Shown in pieces: positions 51,679 to 64,000 of a stretch of DNA of 64,000 nt (position 1 is the stretch's first letter; each line of letters begins with the position of its first letter). This stretch comes from Priestia taiwanensis. Its GTDB lineage: Bacteria; Bacillota; Bacilli; Bacillales; Bacillaceae_G. Location: assembly GCF_014638355.1 (NCBI RefSeq), contig NZ_BMFK01000004.1:1-64000 (forward strand), in the 5' to 3' direction. The position numbers and the translations under genes were made by a program. The notes under the pieces are model-generated. The model was not told the origin of the DNA. It searched no databases and was given only the letters and a program-made list of their open reading frames with translations.

Positions 51679-52668
51679 ATGAAAAAGGTTATTCTACTCT
51701 CTTGTCTATTATGTATCTTTCTTACCTTACAAGTAAAGGCTGAATCCGAAAAAAATGTGCTACAAGAACGAATGGCTCTATATAAAAAGATGGAATCCAT
51801 AACGTTTGTCCCTTGGTTTTACTATGCTGCCATTGATCAATACGAACGAAACATACGTAGTGTACGTCGTGACATTCCTAAGCAATCCTCTGGTTCAATT
51901 GCTATATACATACGACCAGAGATATGGAGTGGTGGCTTAAATCCAACTACAAATGATACAAATCCAGTTACAATTTCGCTATTTGGTGGTGTCGGAAAAG
52001 ATGGAAATGGTGACGGTCAAGCAGATTCAACAAATGATGAAGATATTCTACGAACGTTTGTTGATTACTTACACCTTCAGCATACAGATAGAGAGCATTT
52101 AAAAATAAAGTTATGGCGCTATTACAAACGTGCCAAAACAGTTGAACTCATCACTCAATATGCCCAACTGTATGAAAAATATAATACACTTGATATTCGA
52201 GGAAATGCATTCCCCCTTCCTCTTCACTACAATTATAGCTACCGCAGTACATGGGGCGACCGCCGTAGTTTTGGTGGATTACGTATTCATGAAGGAACCG
52301 ATATTTTTGCTAATTACGGGACACCTGTACGTGCTACGTGCTACGGAATTGTCGAAATTAAAGGATGGAATCGACTTGGTGGCTGGCGTATTGGCATTCG
52401 AGATTTATACAACAATTATTACTATTACGCACACCTCGGTGGCTTCTCTAAAGAAATACGACTTGGACAAATTGTTGAACCTGGTACTGTCATCGGATTT
52501 GTCGGTAGCACAGGTTACGGTCCACCTGGTACAGCTGGGAAATTCCCGCCACACCTCCACTTTGGGATGTACAAAGACAATGGATATACCGAGTGGTCCT
52601 TTGATCCATATCCGCATTTACGATTATGGGAGAAACAAGATCGTCTCAAACAAAAAAGGAAGCATTAA
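51679..52668 (+). CDS. lytH: M23 metallopeptidase LytH/YunA
   Basis: 330 residues. Signal peptide (KKVILLSCLLCIFLTLQVKA) and C-terminal LytM domain with HEGTDIFA (Zn-binding His/Asp) and FPPHLHFGMY (HxH). In B. subtilis LytH trims the spore cortex as an L-Ala-D-Glu endopeptidase under SigG. GGGAGG before the ATG. Its stop codon overlaps that of yunB inside a shared hairpin. Confidence 0.9.
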   Translation: MKKVILLSCLLCIFLTLQVKAESEKNVLQERMALYKKMESITFVPWFYYAAIDQYERNIRSVRRDIPKQSSGSIAIYIRPEIWSGGLNPTTNDTNPVTISLFGGVGKDGNGDGQADSTNDEDILRTFVDYLHLQHTDREHLKIKLWRYYKRAKTVELITQYAQLYEKYNTLDIRGNAFPLPLHYNYSYRSTWGDRRSFGGLRIHEGTDIFANYGTPVRATCYGIVEIKGWNRLGGWRIGIRDLYNNYYYYAHLGGFSKEIRLGQIVEPGTVIGFVGSTGYGPPGTAGKFPPHLHFGMYKDNGYTEWSFDPYPHLRLWEKQDRLKQKRKH

Positions 52669-52684
52669 TTGCTTCCTTTTGTTT
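52648..52684. terminator. Bidirectional terminator lytH/yunB
   Basis: AAAGGAAGC/GCTTCCTTT stem (loop ATTAATT) containing the stop codons of both convergent genes. Confidence 0.85.
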
Positions 52685-53456
52685 GTTTATCAACCGGAAT
52701 AGGGATGAAGTTCCCGTTACTTCCTCCAAAATATTGAGGCACCTCTCCTTGTATCATTTGTGTTGTAATAGGAATGGTTGTATCTACTTTGAATTTCTCA
52801 CTAACGAATGGAAGAATGACCTGAATGTCTACTTGTACAGAAATCCCTATTTCTACAAATGTATTATTAATTCCTGAAGGGGTCGCTCTCTGTACAACAT
52901 CCGTTTGCACATCACCAATTGTCGTGAATCTCACCGGAATCTTCGGACCTAATGTTGCAAGTAAAGAGTTATTTGTCACCATCCCAAGTGGCATTTCATA
53001 AACAATACCATCTGCAAGCTTCTCTTTATCCTGTACTTTCATACTGTCTGCTAACCCTAACTCTTCAAAATTCCCTTTCTTCGCCTCATGGAGGGAATGC
53101 TGAATATTCTCTGTTACAGCACTTAAAAGTTTATTTGTAAGCGCCGTATTATATTGAATAATTGCTGCTTTTCCATTTGCTCTCTCTGTCACTTCCATCA
53201 CTTTTGTCATATCCAAATTTTCTTGTACTTGCTCTTCAACAGCCTTTCGTATCACTGCTGTAGCCATTTCCTTTGATTCTATTTCTGCATAAGCCATTAG
53301 TGGCTTTGAAATGCTTTTATTAATCAAAAATAGTAACAAAACAAGAACTGTGAAAATAGATCCTATCCATATCATAACTTTGCGTGACTTTGGCATCGCT
53401 CTTCTACTAGAGAAGTTTCGTTTCGGTTTAAATTTATAGGCACGAAATTTACTCAT
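52665..53456 (-). CDS. yunB: Sporulation protein YunB
   Basis: 263 residues. A basic N terminus, one transmembrane helix (about 28-50), then an extracytoplasmic domain with IQYNTALTNKLLSAV and EIGISVQVDIQVILPF. Fits YunB. Expected in the sporulation mother cell. Convergent with lytH. Confidence 0.9.
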   Translation of the reverse strand: MSKFRAYKFKPKRNFSSRRAMPKSRKVMIWIGSIFTVLVLLLFLINKSISKPLMAYAEIESKEMATAVIRKAVEEQVQENLDMTKVMEVTERANGKAAIIQYNTALTNKLLSAVTENIQHSLHEAKKGNFEELGLADSMKVQDKEKLADGIVYEMPLGMVTNNSLLATLGPKIPVRFTTIGDVQTDVVQRATPSGINNTFVEIGISVQVDIQVILPFVSEKFKVDTTIPITTQMIQGEVPQYFGGSNGNFIPIPVDKQTKGSN

Positions 53457-53502
53457 ACAAAAACCCCCTCTTCACATGCTTATGCAAAAAGGGGGACAAT
53501 AA

Positions 53503-53805
53503 TCATATCATTTTTAATAATGCTTCTTTCCCAATCATACCGACTGTAATTCCTTGTTTTTCTGCTTCAATCGTTATCGATTCTAGCGGTGCATGTAATA
53601 ATTGGTCAATTGTTTTGACACCAACTGCTCTTCCAGCTAAAATACCACGGTCTTTTAGCTTATCATTTAAGAGTGCCACGTCCAACGCCCCGCACATAAT
53701 GTAACCTTTATCACTCATCACCGCGAGTAGATTTGTCTTTGGCAACTGTACTGATACAGCTGTAAATGAATGATTATCGATCGTAATTGGATACAAAGAT
53801 ACCAA
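53503..53805 (-). CDS. yunC: DUF1805 protein YunC
   Basis: 100 residues. PITIDNHSFTAVSVQLPKTN, GYIMCGALDVALLN, KGITVGMIGKEALLK-like end are the YunC family blocks. TTG start giving MVSLYPIT is chosen because GGAG is 10 nt upstream and it matches the family N terminus better than the GTG three codons earlier. Confidence 0.85.
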   Translation of the reverse strand: MVSLYPITIDNHSFTAVSVQLPKTNLLAVMSDKGYIMCGALDVALLNDKLKDRGILAGRAVGVKTIDQLLHAPLESITIEAEKQGITVGMIGKEALLKMI

Positions 53806-53856
53806 TTTTTTCACGCTCCTTCCTTTCTTACTGTATGAAAGGAGCAGAATTTGGTG

Positions 53857-55224
53857 TCACTTATTTAGTAATTTCAATTTCCATTCTACAACATCACGTA
53901 ATAACTCTGGCATGTAATATTCCTTCTCTAGCGCTTCTTGTAACTCTGGGAAGAGAAAGCCAAATGTGAACATATCAAGCGTACCTATTGTATATTGCTC
54001 CTCATCTTGTAAGCGGGCCCCATTCACATATATGTCGTCATCTTGGACAATCAAGCCGTCATATACCATTCTTCCCATTACTTTCCCTCTAAAGCCAAGG
54101 CCTTTCACTTCTAGACGCTCCATCTCCTCTTCCTTAGCTCGCTCCACAACCGTACGTAACGTGCGCCCTAACAAGACCAGACGGCAAGGATTAATAGGAT
54201 GAGGACAAATACGATGAATATCTTCTTTCGTCACTATACCAGCTTTAAGAGGCTCTAAAAGAACACCAGCATTAATCATGGATACATCCGCATCACACCA
54301 CTCTTTAATCGCTTCTGCAAGGAGAGAAGTAAAGGGAGAAACATTAAACCACTCTAAGGGTAAATCTTCTTTTAGAAGAAGGTTTGCTTGGTGAAGGTAC
54401 TGTTTACTTTGTTGTTCTAATGCTCGTAACGTTTCCTGCACTTCGCTGCTCTCTTCTTGTAAACTATCTGTTGGAATCGTTACTGCAGTCTTACTTAACA
54501 ATCGTTTCGTTATAGTATCTATCGTTAATGTTACATGTCCGATATAATGCCCATACTTTTCCGCACAACATAGTAACGTATGACCAACAAGCTTCCCATT
54601 TTCAAATAAGTGATGTGTATGTGCACCAAGAATAACATCAATCACCGGAAAACGTTTCGCAATTTCTTCATCATCTCGTTTGCCAAGATGAGATAAGAGG
54701 ATTACTACATTTACTCGCCCCTTCAATTCCTCCACAGCCTTTTCTAATGCAACGTATGGATCTTGAATCTCCCATCCGAGCTTCTCATAAAACAATGGAT
54801 ACTGAACCGTAATACCAATAACTCCAATCTTTGTATCATCCTGTAAGGAATAAATTGTATATGGCTTTGTCCATGAAGGAAGCCTTTCTTGTTCAAACAA
54901 ATTAGCAACAAGCACTTCAAAATTTGCATCTTCATACAATTCATCTAACATGCTTTTGGAAAGAGTAATCCCTTCATTATTCCCTATTGTCACATAGTCA
55001 TAATTCGCTTGATTTAATAACGCTACATTCCCTTTCCCGTTCGTTCCTTCTGTAATGAGATGCGAACGATCCACATGATCTCCAATATCAACAAGTAACA
55101 CTTCTTCCCCTTTAGCTTGATGGTAATTCTTCTTATCTTCTATGTATCGAACAATCTTCGGCCACTGCTCAAAGTGACTATGAATATCATTCGTATGATA
55201 TATATGTAAAACCGTTGTATTCAG
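53857..55224 (-). CDS. yunD: 5'-nucleotidase-family metallophosphatase YunD
   Basis: About 455 residues. N-terminal calcineurin-like domain (HTNDIHSHFEQW, DIGDHVDRSH, GNNEGI, LSHLGKRDDEEIA, GAHTHHLF) and C-terminal 5_nucleotid_C domain (MINAGVLLEPL; YTIGTLDMFTFGF). No signal peptide, so probably cytosolic. Start uncertain: CTG (55224), GTG (55233) or TTG (55239) are the only options; CTG has the best spacing to GGGGG. Confidence 0.88.
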   Translation of the reverse strand: MNTTVLHIYHTNDIHSHFEQWPKIVRYIEDKKNYHQAKGEEVLLVDIGDHVDRSHLITEGTNGKGNVALLNQANYDYVTIGNNEGITLSKSMLDELYEDANFEVLVANLFEQERLPSWTKPYTIYSLQDDTKIGVIGITVQYPLFYEKLGWEIQDPYVALEKAVEELKGRVNVVILLSHLGKRDDEEIAKRFPVIDVILGAHTHHLFENGKLVGHTLLCCAEKYGHYIGHVTLTIDTITKRLLSKTAVTIPTDSLQEESSEVQETLRALEQQSKQYLHQANLLLKEDLPLEWFNVSPFTSLLAEAIKEWCDADVSMINAGVLLEPLKAGIVTKEDIHRICPHPINPCRLVLLGRTLRTVVERAKEEEMERLEVKGLGFRGKVMGRMVYDGLIVQDDDIYVNGARLQDEEQYTIGTLDMFTFGFLFPELQEALEKEYYMPELLRDVVEWKLKLLNK

Positions 55225-55544
55225 ATTAAACACCCCCAATACGAAATAGAAAGAGAAACTCTCTATTTTCTATTATAGCGCATTTAAAAAAAGGAACGAC
55301 AGAAGATGAATCGTCATGCTTATAGACAATAGTTGTACAGTATCTCCACTATGCTGACGAAAAGAATAGAAGAAGGAAAAAGATTGATGAGGATTAGCGA
55401 AATATCTCTCCCTATTACACAAAATACGTTAGGTTCGCCAATTAAGTAGACAGTAATTATTCATAAAAGCCCCATCACCCATACAACAAATTCACAATAA
55501 ACATATAATGAAGGATATATGTACGTAGAAAGGAGAAAGTGATT
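55225..55544. other. Divergent intergenic region
   Basis: AT-rich; one hairpin AAATAGAAAGAGA/TCTCTATTTTCT near 55248. No gene or further signal recognised. Confidence 0.45.
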
Positions 55545-56480
55545 TTGGTAACATATCGAATCATGTCCTTTGACGGAGGCGGTACTTTAGGTGCTTTAAG
55601 TTTACAACTTTTGAACAGGCTAGCTCGACAATCACCCAAATTAATTAGTCGAACCAATGTTTTTGCTGGAAACTCCATCGGTTCATTCACTGCCCTTTCG
55701 TTAGCAAGTGGAAGATCGCCAAAGGAAACACTTAAATTTTTTAAGAATAAAATCTTACCAGCATTCAGCGCTGCAAAATCAGGTGGACTTATGTTCAATC
55801 AACAGTCTCCTTACTCTCATTTTATCGAAGCGATAGAAACATTTTTCCCACCAACCCTTCGCCTCAAAAACGTAAAAAAACGAATTGTTGTCCCTTCCTT
55901 CCAATTATATTCACCAGAGCTAAACCATTCGAATCCTGTACTGTTCCACAACTTCCCTGACTCCCCTTATCTAAATGAGAAAGTAAGTGATGTTATCTTA
56001 CGCAGTAGCGCTGCTCCGGTAACCTATCAACATTATGTAGATGGTTTTGTCGTTACGACGAATCCTAGTAGTGCTAGCATCGCGTTTGCAGTGAATCAAG
56101 AAGGAACGTCATTGGATGAAATTGTGGCATTATCTATTGGCAGCGGTGAAGCCCCACTTCAATTAAGAAAAGATGTAGATAGATGGGGAATGATTGGTAC
56201 AGATAACATACGAGAAAGTCTTCCTACACATGAGGAAAGCATTTTCAATCGAAGACCTAATGAACTATTACCGCTATTTCTTCAACTTGTTAGCAGTGGT
56301 AATGATTATTATGAATCGATGGTAAGTTCTCTTCTTCTAAAAGATCGTTTTTTTCGATTAGATCCAAAAATCCCCAACCTATCTAAAACAGATCCTTCTG
56401 TTGTTCCTACCCTTATTAAAATTGCAAACAAAACTGATTTACGAACGACAGTAGCGTTCGTGGAAAAGAACTGGGGATAA
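55545..56480 (+). CDS. Patatin-like phospholipase, copy 1
   Basis: About 311 residues. SFDGGGTLGAL oxyanion motif, FAGNSIGSFTAL nucleophile elbow (GxSxG), and HYVDGFVVTTNPS with the Asp of the Ser-Asp dyad. No signal peptide; cytosolic acyl hydrolase. TTG start, GGAG 9 nt upstream. Followed by a tandem paralogue. No cyclase or nucleotide-sensor gene adjoins, so a CBASS role is not supported. Confidence 0.85.
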   Translation: MVTYRIMSFDGGGTLGALSLQLLNRLARQSPKLISRTNVFAGNSIGSFTALSLASGRSPKETLKFFKNKILPAFSAAKSGGLMFNQQSPYSHFIEAIETFFPPTLRLKNVKKRIVVPSFQLYSPELNHSNPVLFHNFPDSPYLNEKVSDVILRSSAAPVTYQHYVDGFVVTTNPSSASIAFAVNQEGTSLDEIVALSIGSGEAPLQLRKDVDRWGMIGTDNIRESLPTHEESIFNRRPNELLPLFLQLVSSGNDYYESMVSSLLLKDRFFRLDPKIPNLSKTDPSVVPTLIKIANKTDLRTTVAFVEKNWG

Positions 56481-56687
56481 TCTCAGTTCTTTTCCACAAT
56501 AGCAGAAGGTGAATTTCAACTATTCCCCTTCTTTCCTCAGAAGAAATCTATTATTCGTACCTTACAGAAATGGATAGAGACTCCACCACCCGACCGAAAA
56601 ACACTACTAAAAATCGTTCAAAAAGAAGGTGAATGGATTTGTGTGAATTTCGAACGTGAAGTTCTTGTTTCTCCGCAAGCAACCTAA
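56481..56687 (+). pseudogene. Open fragment of unknown origin between patatin copies
   Basis: A 68-codon open stretch without a start codon runs straight on from the copy-1 TAA to TAA at 56685: ...GEFQLFPFFPQKKS...TLLKIVQKEGEWICVNF. Protein-like composition. Not repeated after copy 2. May be a decayed gene or lost C-terminal extension. Confidence 0.35.
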
Positions 56688-56780
56688 GCCCTCGATTTAC
56701 ATTCACTATCTATACAACAAATACACCACAAACATATATTGAATAATACGTACAATTAGATTAGGAAGGAGAAATTAACC

Positions 56781-57737
56781 TTGACCAACTATCGAATTAT
56801 GTCCTTTGATGGAGGCGGTGTCTTAGGTGCGTTAAGTTTACAGCTTTTGAATAGACTAGTTCGACAATCACCCAAATTAATTAGTCAAACGGATGTTTTC
56901 GCAGGAAACTCCATCGGTTCATTTACTGCGCTTGCGCTAGCAAGTGGCAGATCACCAAAAGAAACACTTCGCTTTTTTAAAGATCACATTTTACCTGCAT
57001 TCAGTATCTCCCTACCAGGTGGGCCAGTGTTTAATCAACAACTTCCATATTCCGGTTTTATCGAAGCAATCGAAACATTCTTCCCACCGAACCTTCGTCT
57101 CAAAAACTTAAAAAAACGAATTGTTGTCCCCTCCTTTCACTTATACTCACCAGAGTTAGATCGTTGGACACCTGTCCTATTCCACAACTTTCCTGACTCC
57201 CCTTATTTAAACGAGAAAGCGAGTGATATCATCTTACGAAGCAGCGCTGCTCCGGCAACACAACAAGCCTATCAAAATTATGTAGATGGATTTGTTGTCA
57301 CAACGAACCCTAGTACAGCTAGTATTGCATTTGCAGTAGATAAAGAGAAAAAGTCATTAGATGAAATTGCTGTATTATCTATTGGAACAGGGGAGCTCCC
57401 ACTTCAATTAAGAAGAGATACAGATGGATGGGGAATAATAAGTGCAGATAATCTACGTCCAAAAAATCTAGAGAAACTACCTCCAAATTGGGGAGTTCTT
57501 TTCGATCACAAACAAAATGAGCCGTTACTACCATTTCTTCAACTTGTTAGTAATGAAAGTGGCTATTATGAATCGATGGTCAGCTCTCTTCTTCTAGGAA
57601 ATCGTTTTTTTCGATTGGATCCTCGTATCCCTAACTTTTCTAAGACTGACCCTTCCGTCGTTCCTGCTCTCCTTAAAATTGCGGATAAAGCCGATTTGAA
57701 GTCAACAGTAAGATTCATAGAAAGAAACTGGGACTAA
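56781..57737 (+). CDS. Patatin-like phospholipase, copy 2
   Basis: 318 residues, roughly 75-80% identical by eye to copy 1, with the same DGGGVLGAL, GNSIGS and VDGFVVTTNPS motifs and a 5-residue insertion before the dyad Asp. TTG start after AAGGAG. A recent tandem duplication. Confidence 0.85.
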   Translation: MTNYRIMSFDGGGVLGALSLQLLNRLVRQSPKLISQTDVFAGNSIGSFTALALASGRSPKETLRFFKDHILPAFSISLPGGPVFNQQLPYSGFIEAIETFFPPNLRLKNLKKRIVVPSFHLYSPELDRWTPVLFHNFPDSPYLNEKASDIILRSSAAPATQQAYQNYVDGFVVTTNPSTASIAFAVDKEKKSLDEIAVLSIGTGELPLQLRRDTDGWGIISADNLRPKNLEKLPPNWGVLFDHKQNEPLLPFLQLVSNESGYYESMVSSLLLGNRFFRLDPRIPNFSKTDPSVVPALLKIADKADLKSTVRFIERNWD

Positions 57738-57786
57738 TATTCGAAATATAAAGCAAGGGGGATCTTCCTTTTTCATAAAAAATAAA

Positions 57787-57818
57787 AGAAGGCGAACTTC
57801 AACAGTTCGCCTTCTTCC
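57787..57818. terminator. Bidirectional terminator patatin/suf
   Basis: AGAAGGCGAACT/AGTTCGCCTTCT stem between copy 2 and sufB. Confidence 0.92.
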
Positions 57819-57851
57819 TTTAAACCTTTCATATCCAAAGGTTTTCTATTA

Positions 57852-59249
57852 TTAACCGATAGAACCTTCCATCTCAAACTTGATTAGACGGTTCATCTCT
57901 ACTGCATATTCCATTGGAAGTTCACGAGTGAACGGCTCAATGAAGCCCATTACGATCATTTCTGTCGCTTCTTGCTCAGAAATACCACGGCTCATTAAGT
58001 AGAATAACTGCTCTTCTGATACTTTCGATACTTTCGCTTCATGCTCTAATGAAATTTTGTCATTAAGCATTTCGTTGTATGGAATTGTATCAGATGTTGA
58101 TTGGTTATCCATGATTAACGTATCACACTCGATATTTGAACGTGCACCTTCTGCTTTGCGGCCGAAGTGAACGATACCACGGTATGTTACTTTACCACCT
58201 TGCTTCGCAATCGATTTAGAAACGATTGTAGAAGACGTATTAGGTGCTAAGTGAATCATCTTCGCACCAGCATCTTGGTGTTGTCCTTTACCAGCGATAG
58301 CGATTGATAGTGTTAAACCACGAGCGCCTTCACCTTTTAAGATAACTGCAGGGTATTTCATCGTTAACTTAGAACCGATGTTACCATCAATCCATTCCAT
58401 TGTCGCATTCGCTTCACAAACAGCACGCTTTGTAACTAAGTTATAAACGTTGTTTGCCCAGTTCTGGATTGTAGTATAACGGCAATAAGCATCTTTCTTG
58501 ATGATGATTTCTACTACTGCAGAGTGTAGTGAGTTCGTTGTGTACACAGGAGCTGTACATCCTTCTACGTAGTGTACGTGTGCGCCTTCATCAACGATGA
58601 TTAATGTACGCTCGAACTGACCCATGTTCTCAGAGTTGATACGGAAGTAAGCTTGAAGCGGCGTATCTACTTTGATTCCTTTTGGTACGTAGATGAATGA
58701 TCCACCAGACCATACTGCAGAGTTTAACGCTGCGAATTTGTTGTCTGTTGGTGGAATTACTTTTCCAAAGTGCTCACGGAAGATTTCTTCATCTTCTTTT
58801 AAAGCTGAATCTGTATCTTTGAAGATGATTCCTAGCTTCTCAAGATCTTCTTGCATGTTGTGGTATACTACCTCAGATTCGTACTGTGCAGATACACCAG
58901 CAAGATATTTTTGCTCTGCTTCTGGGATACCTAATTTGTCAAATGTCGCTTTTATTTCTTCAGGTACTTCATCCCATGATTTCTCAGACTTCTCAGATGG
59001 TTTTACGTAGTACGTAATCTCATCGAAGTTTAAGTCAGATAGATCTCCACCCCATTGTGGCATCGCCATTTGGTAGAAAAGATCTAATGACTTCAAACGG
59101 AAATCAAGCATCCATTGTGGTTCTTCCTTCATGCGTGAAATTTCTTCAACGATTTCTTTCGTTAAACCACGCTTTGAACGGAAAATGGACACGTCTTTAT
59201 CTTTAAATCCATATTTATAATCACCGATATCAGGCATTTTCTTTGCCAT
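57852..59249 (-). CDS. sufB: Fe-S scaffold subunit SufB
   Basis: 465 residues. Beta-helix core with conserved [29 protein letters not shown] (in parts: NWANNVYNL) and the C-terminal [21 protein letters not shown]. Builds [4Fe-4S] with SufC and SufD. ATG after GGGAGG. Last gene of sufCDSUB. Confidence 0.96.
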   Translation of the reverse strand: MAKKMPDIGDYKYGFKDKDVSIFRSKRGLTKEIVEEISRMKEEPQWMLDFRLKSLDLFYQMAMPQWGGDLSDLNFDEITYYVKPSEKSEKSWDEVPEEIKATFDKLGIPEAEQKYLAGVSAQYESEVVYHNMQEDLEKLGIIFKDTDSALKEDEEIFREHFGKVIPPTDNKFAALNSAVWSGGSFIYVPKGIKVDTPLQAYFRINSENMGQFERTLIIVDEGAHVHYVEGCTAPVYTTNSLHSAVVEIIIKKDAYCRYTTIQNWANNVYNLVTKRAVCEANATMEWIDGNIGSKLTMKYPAVILKGEGARGLTLSIAIAGKGQHQDAGAKMIHLAPNTSSTIVSKSIAKQGGKVTYRGIVHFGRKAEGARSNIECDTLIMDNQSTSDTIPYNEMLNDKISLEHEAKVSKVSEEQLFYLMSRGISEQEATEMIVMGFIEPFTRELPMEYAVEMNRLIKFEMEGSIG

Positions 59250-59332
59250 TAACCTGTCCTCCCTTATTCCGATAAATATCAACCAAAAGCCAATACTTAC
59301 CATTTTAATGAAGAAAGCAGGGGCAGAAGGGC

Positions 59333-62278
<2,946 letters not shown>

Positions 62279-62298
62279 CCTTACTCCTCCTATTCCGC

Positions 62299-63078
62299 TT
62301 ACGCTTCAACTGCTTCGTCTTCGATACCAAGCTCTTTCTTAATCCAGTCATATCCTTCTGCTTCTAGGCGTTGTGCTAATTCTGGACCACCAGATTTCAC
62401 GATACGTCCGTTCATCATTACGTGAACGAAGTCAGGAGTGATATAGTTTAATAAGCGTTGGTAGTGAGTGATCATTAAGCAACCGAACTCACTGCCGCGC
62501 ATTTCATTGATACCTTTAGAAACGATTTTTAATGCGTCGATGTCTAGACCAGAATCGATTTCATCTAAGATCGCTAATTTTGGTTGTAACATCATTAATT
62601 GAAGGATTTCATTACGCTTCTTTTCTCCACCAGAGAAACCTTCATTTAAGTAACGTTGTGCCATTTCTGGATCCATATCTAAGAATTCCATATTCTTATC
62701 TAACGTACGGATGAATTTCATTAATGAAATTTCATCGCCTTCTTCACGACGTGCATTAATAGCCGAACGTAAGAAGTCTGCGTTTGTAACACCAGCAATT
62801 TCGCTTGGGTATTGCATTGCTAAGAACAGACCAGCTTGAGCGCGCTCATCTACTTCCATTTCTAATACATCTTCACCATCTAACGTAATTGAACCGCTAG
62901 TTACCTCATATTTTGGGTGACCCATAATTGCTGAAGAAAGTGTAGATTTACCTGTACCATTTGGCCCCATGATTGCATGGATTTCTCCACCTTTTACTTC
63001 AAGGTTAACACCTTTTAAAATTTCTTTGTCCTCGATGGATACGTGTAAGTCCTTAATTGTTAAAGTAGAACCTGACAT
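62299..63078 (-). CDS. sufC: SufC ABC ATPase
   Basis: 259 residues. Walker A GPNGTGKSTLS, signature FSGGEKKRNEI, Walker B LAILDEIDSGLD. Drives the SufBCD scaffold. First gene of the operon; second of two adjacent ATGs chosen for spacing to GGAGG. Confidence 0.96.
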   Translation of the reverse strand: MSGSTLTIKDLHVSIEDKEILKGVNLEVKGGEIHAIMGPNGTGKSTLSSAIMGHPKYEVTSGSITLDGEDVLEMEVDERAQAGLFLAMQYPSEIAGVTNADFLRSAINARREEGDEISLMKFIRTLDKNMEFLDMDPEMAQRYLNEGFSGGEKKRNEILQLMMLQPKLAILDEIDSGLDIDALKIVSKGINEMRGSEFGCLMITHYQRLLNYITPDFVHVMMNGRIVKSGGPELAQRLEAEGYDWIKKELGIEDEAVEA

Positions 63079-63407
63079 CATAATACCTCCAATATATCTA
63101 GAATGTAATTTTTTTTACTTAATAATTATTACAATATTAATTCTCATTTTATTCTCATTCTAATCTTAATACAAATATAAAGTCTTCGCAACTTCACAGT
63201 TTTGTTAAAATTATACGGTCGGGAGAACAATATGTAATACGTATAGCATAGTTATCCATTATAACCAACTTTCAAGAAAATAGCATTATAATAGTGTATA
63301 TGTTCCCAAAGAAGAACGTGTGCTTTTTCATAAAAAACTACTTTCTTCCTTATTAATAGAAAAAAAGAACCTTCCAAAAAACTATTTCGGAAGATTCTTC
63401 ATATCCT
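63079..63407. other. suf operon upstream region
   Basis: AT-rich; should hold the suf promoter. Two direct ATTCTCAT repeats 11 bp apart (63140-63158) resemble half-sites of a Fur-type operator. The terminator of the next gene lies at 63367-63397. Confidence 0.45.
63367..63397 (-). terminator. Terminator of the TcaA-like gene
   Basis: GAATCTTCC/GGAAGGTTC stem (one G-U) with T7 on the minus strand. Confidence 0.85.
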
Positions 63408-64000
63408 CTATTTTATTTCCTTGTTCTCTACCAACGAATGTAAACCAATTCGATTGTTTTCTGTAACTGTAACCAAATAAACGTTGTTAAACTTCTTCAA
63501 TACAGGTTCGCTATCTGGTTTTATAATGTTAAATTCTTCGTACGTGTATAACTTATATTGCGTCTCATTCACACGTTCTGTTTTTTCCAGCTTCGCTGTT
63601 ACTAGCTCTTCTTTAATTTTCCGATCATATAACGACTTCATATAATCTTTATCTTGTTTATAGGCAGGCCCACTCTCGTCATAATCAGGCTCCACATAAG
63701 AGAAAATTCCTGAGTTAATTGCACTTATCGCTGCTTCTAAATGATCTGTAATAAATCTCTCTAAGTCGTCCTCAGATACTTCTTTCTTAAATTCTAACTT
63801 GTACCGAGTATTTTTCTTAACCTTTACTTTCTCTGTCTGAACTTTTCCGAAAGGGAATTCTTTTTCTAAGTGAATTTCTACACTACCATCATTCGGTATA
63901 GGACCTAATTCCATGGCGCCGTCCTCTAATTTCCCTTTTTCCTCGCCATTTACATACAGTATCCCATCATCTACGTTCGATTGTACCGTAATATAGTGCC
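63408..64000 (-). CDS. TcaA/YvbJ-like membrane-associated protein, C-terminal part
   Basis: The frame stays open to the window edge (…DDGILYVNGEEKGKLEDG before the internal Met), so only the C-terminal ~197 residues are seen. Contains a TcaA-type 'second domain' beta-sandwich (GPIPNDGSVEIHLEKEFPFG) and an NTF2-like end (TQYKLYTYEEFNIIKP). The N terminus, probably a zinc ribbon plus transmembrane helix, lies outside. Confidence 0.75.
   Translation of the reverse strand, partial: HYITVQSNVDDGILYVNGEEKGKLEDGAMELGPIPNDGSVEIHLEKEFPFGKVQTEKVKVKKNTRYKLEFKKEVSEDDLERFITDHLEAAISAINSGIFSYVEPDYDESGPAYKQDKDYMKSLYDRKIKEELVTAKLEKTERVNETQYKLYTYEEFNIIKPDSEPVLKKFNNVYLVTVTENNRIGLHSLVENKEIK

Noticed and set aside
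55545-57737. CBASS-type defence with patatin effector
   Set aside because: No cyclic-nucleotide synthase or accessory genes nearby; the patatins are a plain tandem pair.

Overview
The window looks like a chromosomal segment of a Bacillus, most likely in or next to the Bacillus cereus group. Base composition is AT-rich, and gene content and order match the yug-yui-yum-yut-yun-suf neighbourhood of that genus (pgi, yugI, an aminotransferase, an Lrp regulator, yugF, kapB, kapD, pepA, yuiC, yuiB, two NDH-2-type enzymes, yumC, yutM, dapF, glpX, lipA, lytH, yunBCD, sufCDSUB). The left edge holds two tandem promoters and the leader of an rRNA operon that runs leftward out of the window.

Positions 313-19263 are ordinary chromosome: potassium channel, glycolysis, amino-acid metabolism, KapB/KapD of the sporulation phosphorelay, an ArsB/NhaD transporter, a leucyl aminopeptidase, two 3D-domain wall proteins in tandem, respiratory NADH dehydrogenase, ferredoxin-NADP reductase and an MFS exporter. 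Positions 39476-64000 continue the same backbone: an A-type Fe-S carrier, dapF, small redox proteins, a LacI regulator, spore protein YutH, YutG, Ogt, YutF, YutE, GlpX, lipoyl synthase, LytH/YunB/YunC/YunD, two tandem patatins and the complete suf operon.

Between them sits a ~20.1-kb integrated element bounded by two perfect 95-bp copies of the 3' end of the Fe-S carrier gene yutM/erpA (19382-19476 and 39474-39568). It carries a tyrosine recombinase beside the right end (interrupted by an in-frame TGA just before the catalytic tyrosine), a serine resolvase with a res-like site, a winged-helix replication-type protein, an FtsK/HerA-type DNA pump translationally coupled to a 58-residue membrane protein and to a replication-relaxation-family protein, an SF2-helicase-like ATPase, a tape-measure-like protein with no other phage structural genes, a cysteine-rich VLP-type protein, three XRE repressors each beside its own palindromic sites, and a 1-kb gene-free region of elaborate repeats. 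I see no capsid, portal, terminase, holin, relaxase or type IV secretion gene. It looks like a plasmid-like integrative element that may move double-stranded DNA with an FtsK pump, as actinomycete AICEs do.

The most interesting part is regulatory. The element encodes an AimR-like arbitrium receptor followed at once by a 45-residue secreted pre-peptide (AimP-like, containing DPGGGT). Just beyond the aimP terminator a 7+7 bp inverted repeat with a 26-bp spacer stands in front of a gene for a dedicated sigma factor. The proposed circuit is peptide -> AimR -> sigma factor -> element genes. The element also has a lambda-like switch of three identical operators between divergent promoters, a small structured RNA with the same 7-nt sequence in two hairpin loops, a tandem 12-bp repeat array before the FtsK operon, and six modules at 33.4-34.1 kb in which a box private to each module appears twice directly (10-11 bp apart) and once inverted around a shared AT-rich core. 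All identifications were made by eye from sequence; no database or folding program was run.
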